The translations under genes were made by a program, and so were the position numbers. Shown here piece by piece: positions 5,621 through 6,323 of a stretch of 6,323 bases of DNA; position 1 is the stretch's first letter, and each line of letters begins with the position of its first letter. The DNA comes from an uncultured Candidatus Melainabacteria bacterium. Its GTDB lineage: Bacteria; Cyanobacteriota; Vampirovibrionia; Gastranaerophilales; Gastranaerophilaceae. The stretch spans positions 1-6,323 of the forward strand of contig CAKURN010000088.1 in the NCBI GenBank assembly GCA_934675695.1. The letters run 5' to 3'. The notes beneath the pieces were generated by a model. That model did no database searches. It worked only from the letters and a program-made list of their open reading frames with translations, and was not told where the DNA came from.

Positions 5621-6323
5621 CTAGCTAAAAGTATCGAAAGATTTTTCTATATTGTCATTTATGACTTTTTCAACAGAATCCATTTCTGTTTTTATAGCAT
5701 CTCTTTTTGTTTCTAATTCATCCATTGTCATTTGAAGTTTTTTGTCTGTGAGTTCCAATTCTTTAGAAACTTTTTCGTATTTGGCTTCTGCTTCAGCATC
5801 GTCAGATTCGTCCAGTTTTTCTGTCAATGCACCGCTTGCAATGGTTGACCAATTTTGTGGAATTAGTTGTCCTTCTGTATCGGCTGCTGTAGATATTGTT
5901 GCAAAAGAATATATTCCATCTTTTATTGCATTTTGGAAAGAATCAACATCATTTAAGTCATCGCCAAATATAAAATTCTTTCTTATGTCGCTTGTTTCGT
6001 CAGAATCTTTGTATTGAGAATTTTGTATCATTTCTTCTCTTGCAACTTCATCTTTTGCAACGATTACAAAATTGCTCGTGTCGAATTTTTGTTTTGCATA
6101 GTATTGTTCTTCTACTCCATCGTCATTTGTTTTTGAAACAACACTATAATCTGAATAATCGGTATTTTCATCAGCATCAGCTACTTTTACATAAGTCGTG
6201 TTTTTTTCGATGATATCTTCCATATCACTGATACTATTTACGACGATTTTTCCGGAAGTCGATACCAAAAAAATCTGTTGTTGAGAAGAAGTAAGTCCTT
6301 CTTGTTGTTGGTTCATGTAGTTT
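5621..6323 (-). CDS. Hypothetical protein with charged helical C-terminus, 5' end beyond the window
   Basis: The frame is open to the right edge. The first in-window ATG is at 6316 (231 residues from there), but the two codons before it are also coding-compatible (Asn-Tyr), no ribosome site is visible and the Met sits in an ordinary polar stretch (MNQQQEGLTSSQQQ). The true start is therefore probably outside. The protein is acidic with many Asp/Glu/Ser/Thr and no signal peptide or membrane segment in view. Residues about 168-231 (numbered from the 6316 Met) are highly charged and helical, likely coiled coil, ending DSVEKVINDNIEKSFDTFS before TAG. I recall similar C-terminal endings (ELE-T-x-x-x-A-I/L-x-T-E-x-D-S-V-x-K-V-I) in uncharacterised proteins of gut Melainabacteria, but cannot verify this here. 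A role in filament or secretion structures is possible but unsupported. Confidence 0.8.
   Translation of the reverse strand, partial: NYMNQQQEGLTSSQQQIFLVSTSGKIVVNSISDMEDIIEKNTTYVKVADADENTDYSDYSVVSKTNDDGVEEQYYAKQKFDTSNFVIVAKDEVAREEMIQNSQYKDSDETSDIRKNFIFGDDLNDVDSFQNAIKDGIYSFATISTAADTEGQLIPQNWSTIASGALTEKLDESDDAEAEAKYEKVSKELELTDKKLQMTMDELETKRDAIKTEMDSVEKVINDNIEKSFDTFS

Overview
This is an AT-rich bacterial window, coding mostly on the minus strand. The best guess for the source is a gut Vampirovibrionia (Melainabacteria, Gastranaerophilales-like). That rests on four tandem small prepilins with K-A-F/Y-T-x-A-E leaders and a C-terminal D-x-N-G...P-N-x-x-G-x-D tail, on the style of the unknown proteins, and on the low GC. 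It comes from remembered protein style, not a database search, so it is only moderately secure.

Layout, following minus-strand transcription from right to left. At the right edge lies a 5'-truncated unknown protein with a charged helical C-terminus (5621-6323). It converges on a small unknown Gln/Asn-rich protein on the plus strand (5159-5539), and the two share a bidirectional terminator (5561-5597). A divergent intergenic region follows, carrying a perfect 19-bp palindrome (5065-5083). Next is a response regulator with a receiver domain and a STAS-like C-terminal domain (4064-4978). After a 62-bp gap with a good promoter come four prepilin-like genes: A (3369-4001), B (2789-3349), C (2159-2719) and D (1595-2152), separated by 19, 69 and 6 bp. 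Last is a membrane-anchored TPR protein (start 1544) with its own strong promoter, which runs off the left edge.

The working model is inference. The four pilins would be co-transcribed subunits of a type IV pilus or type II secretion-like pseudopilus. They would be processed by a prepilin peptidase encoded elsewhere. The REC-STAS protein would act as a signalling partner and the TPR protein as a membrane scaffold.

The most notable observations are four. B and C are tandem paralogues whose 5' parts are nearly identical in DNA, including the leader, while their middles and 3' parts have diverged, which suggests partial gene conversion. The pilins use two different cysteine layouts around the same C-terminal motif. 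Two genes have a perfect TATAAT exactly six bases before the ATG, predicting leaderless mRNAs. The divergent region holds a palindromic operator candidate.

No RNA genes, CRISPR arrays, insertion sequences or phage genes were seen.
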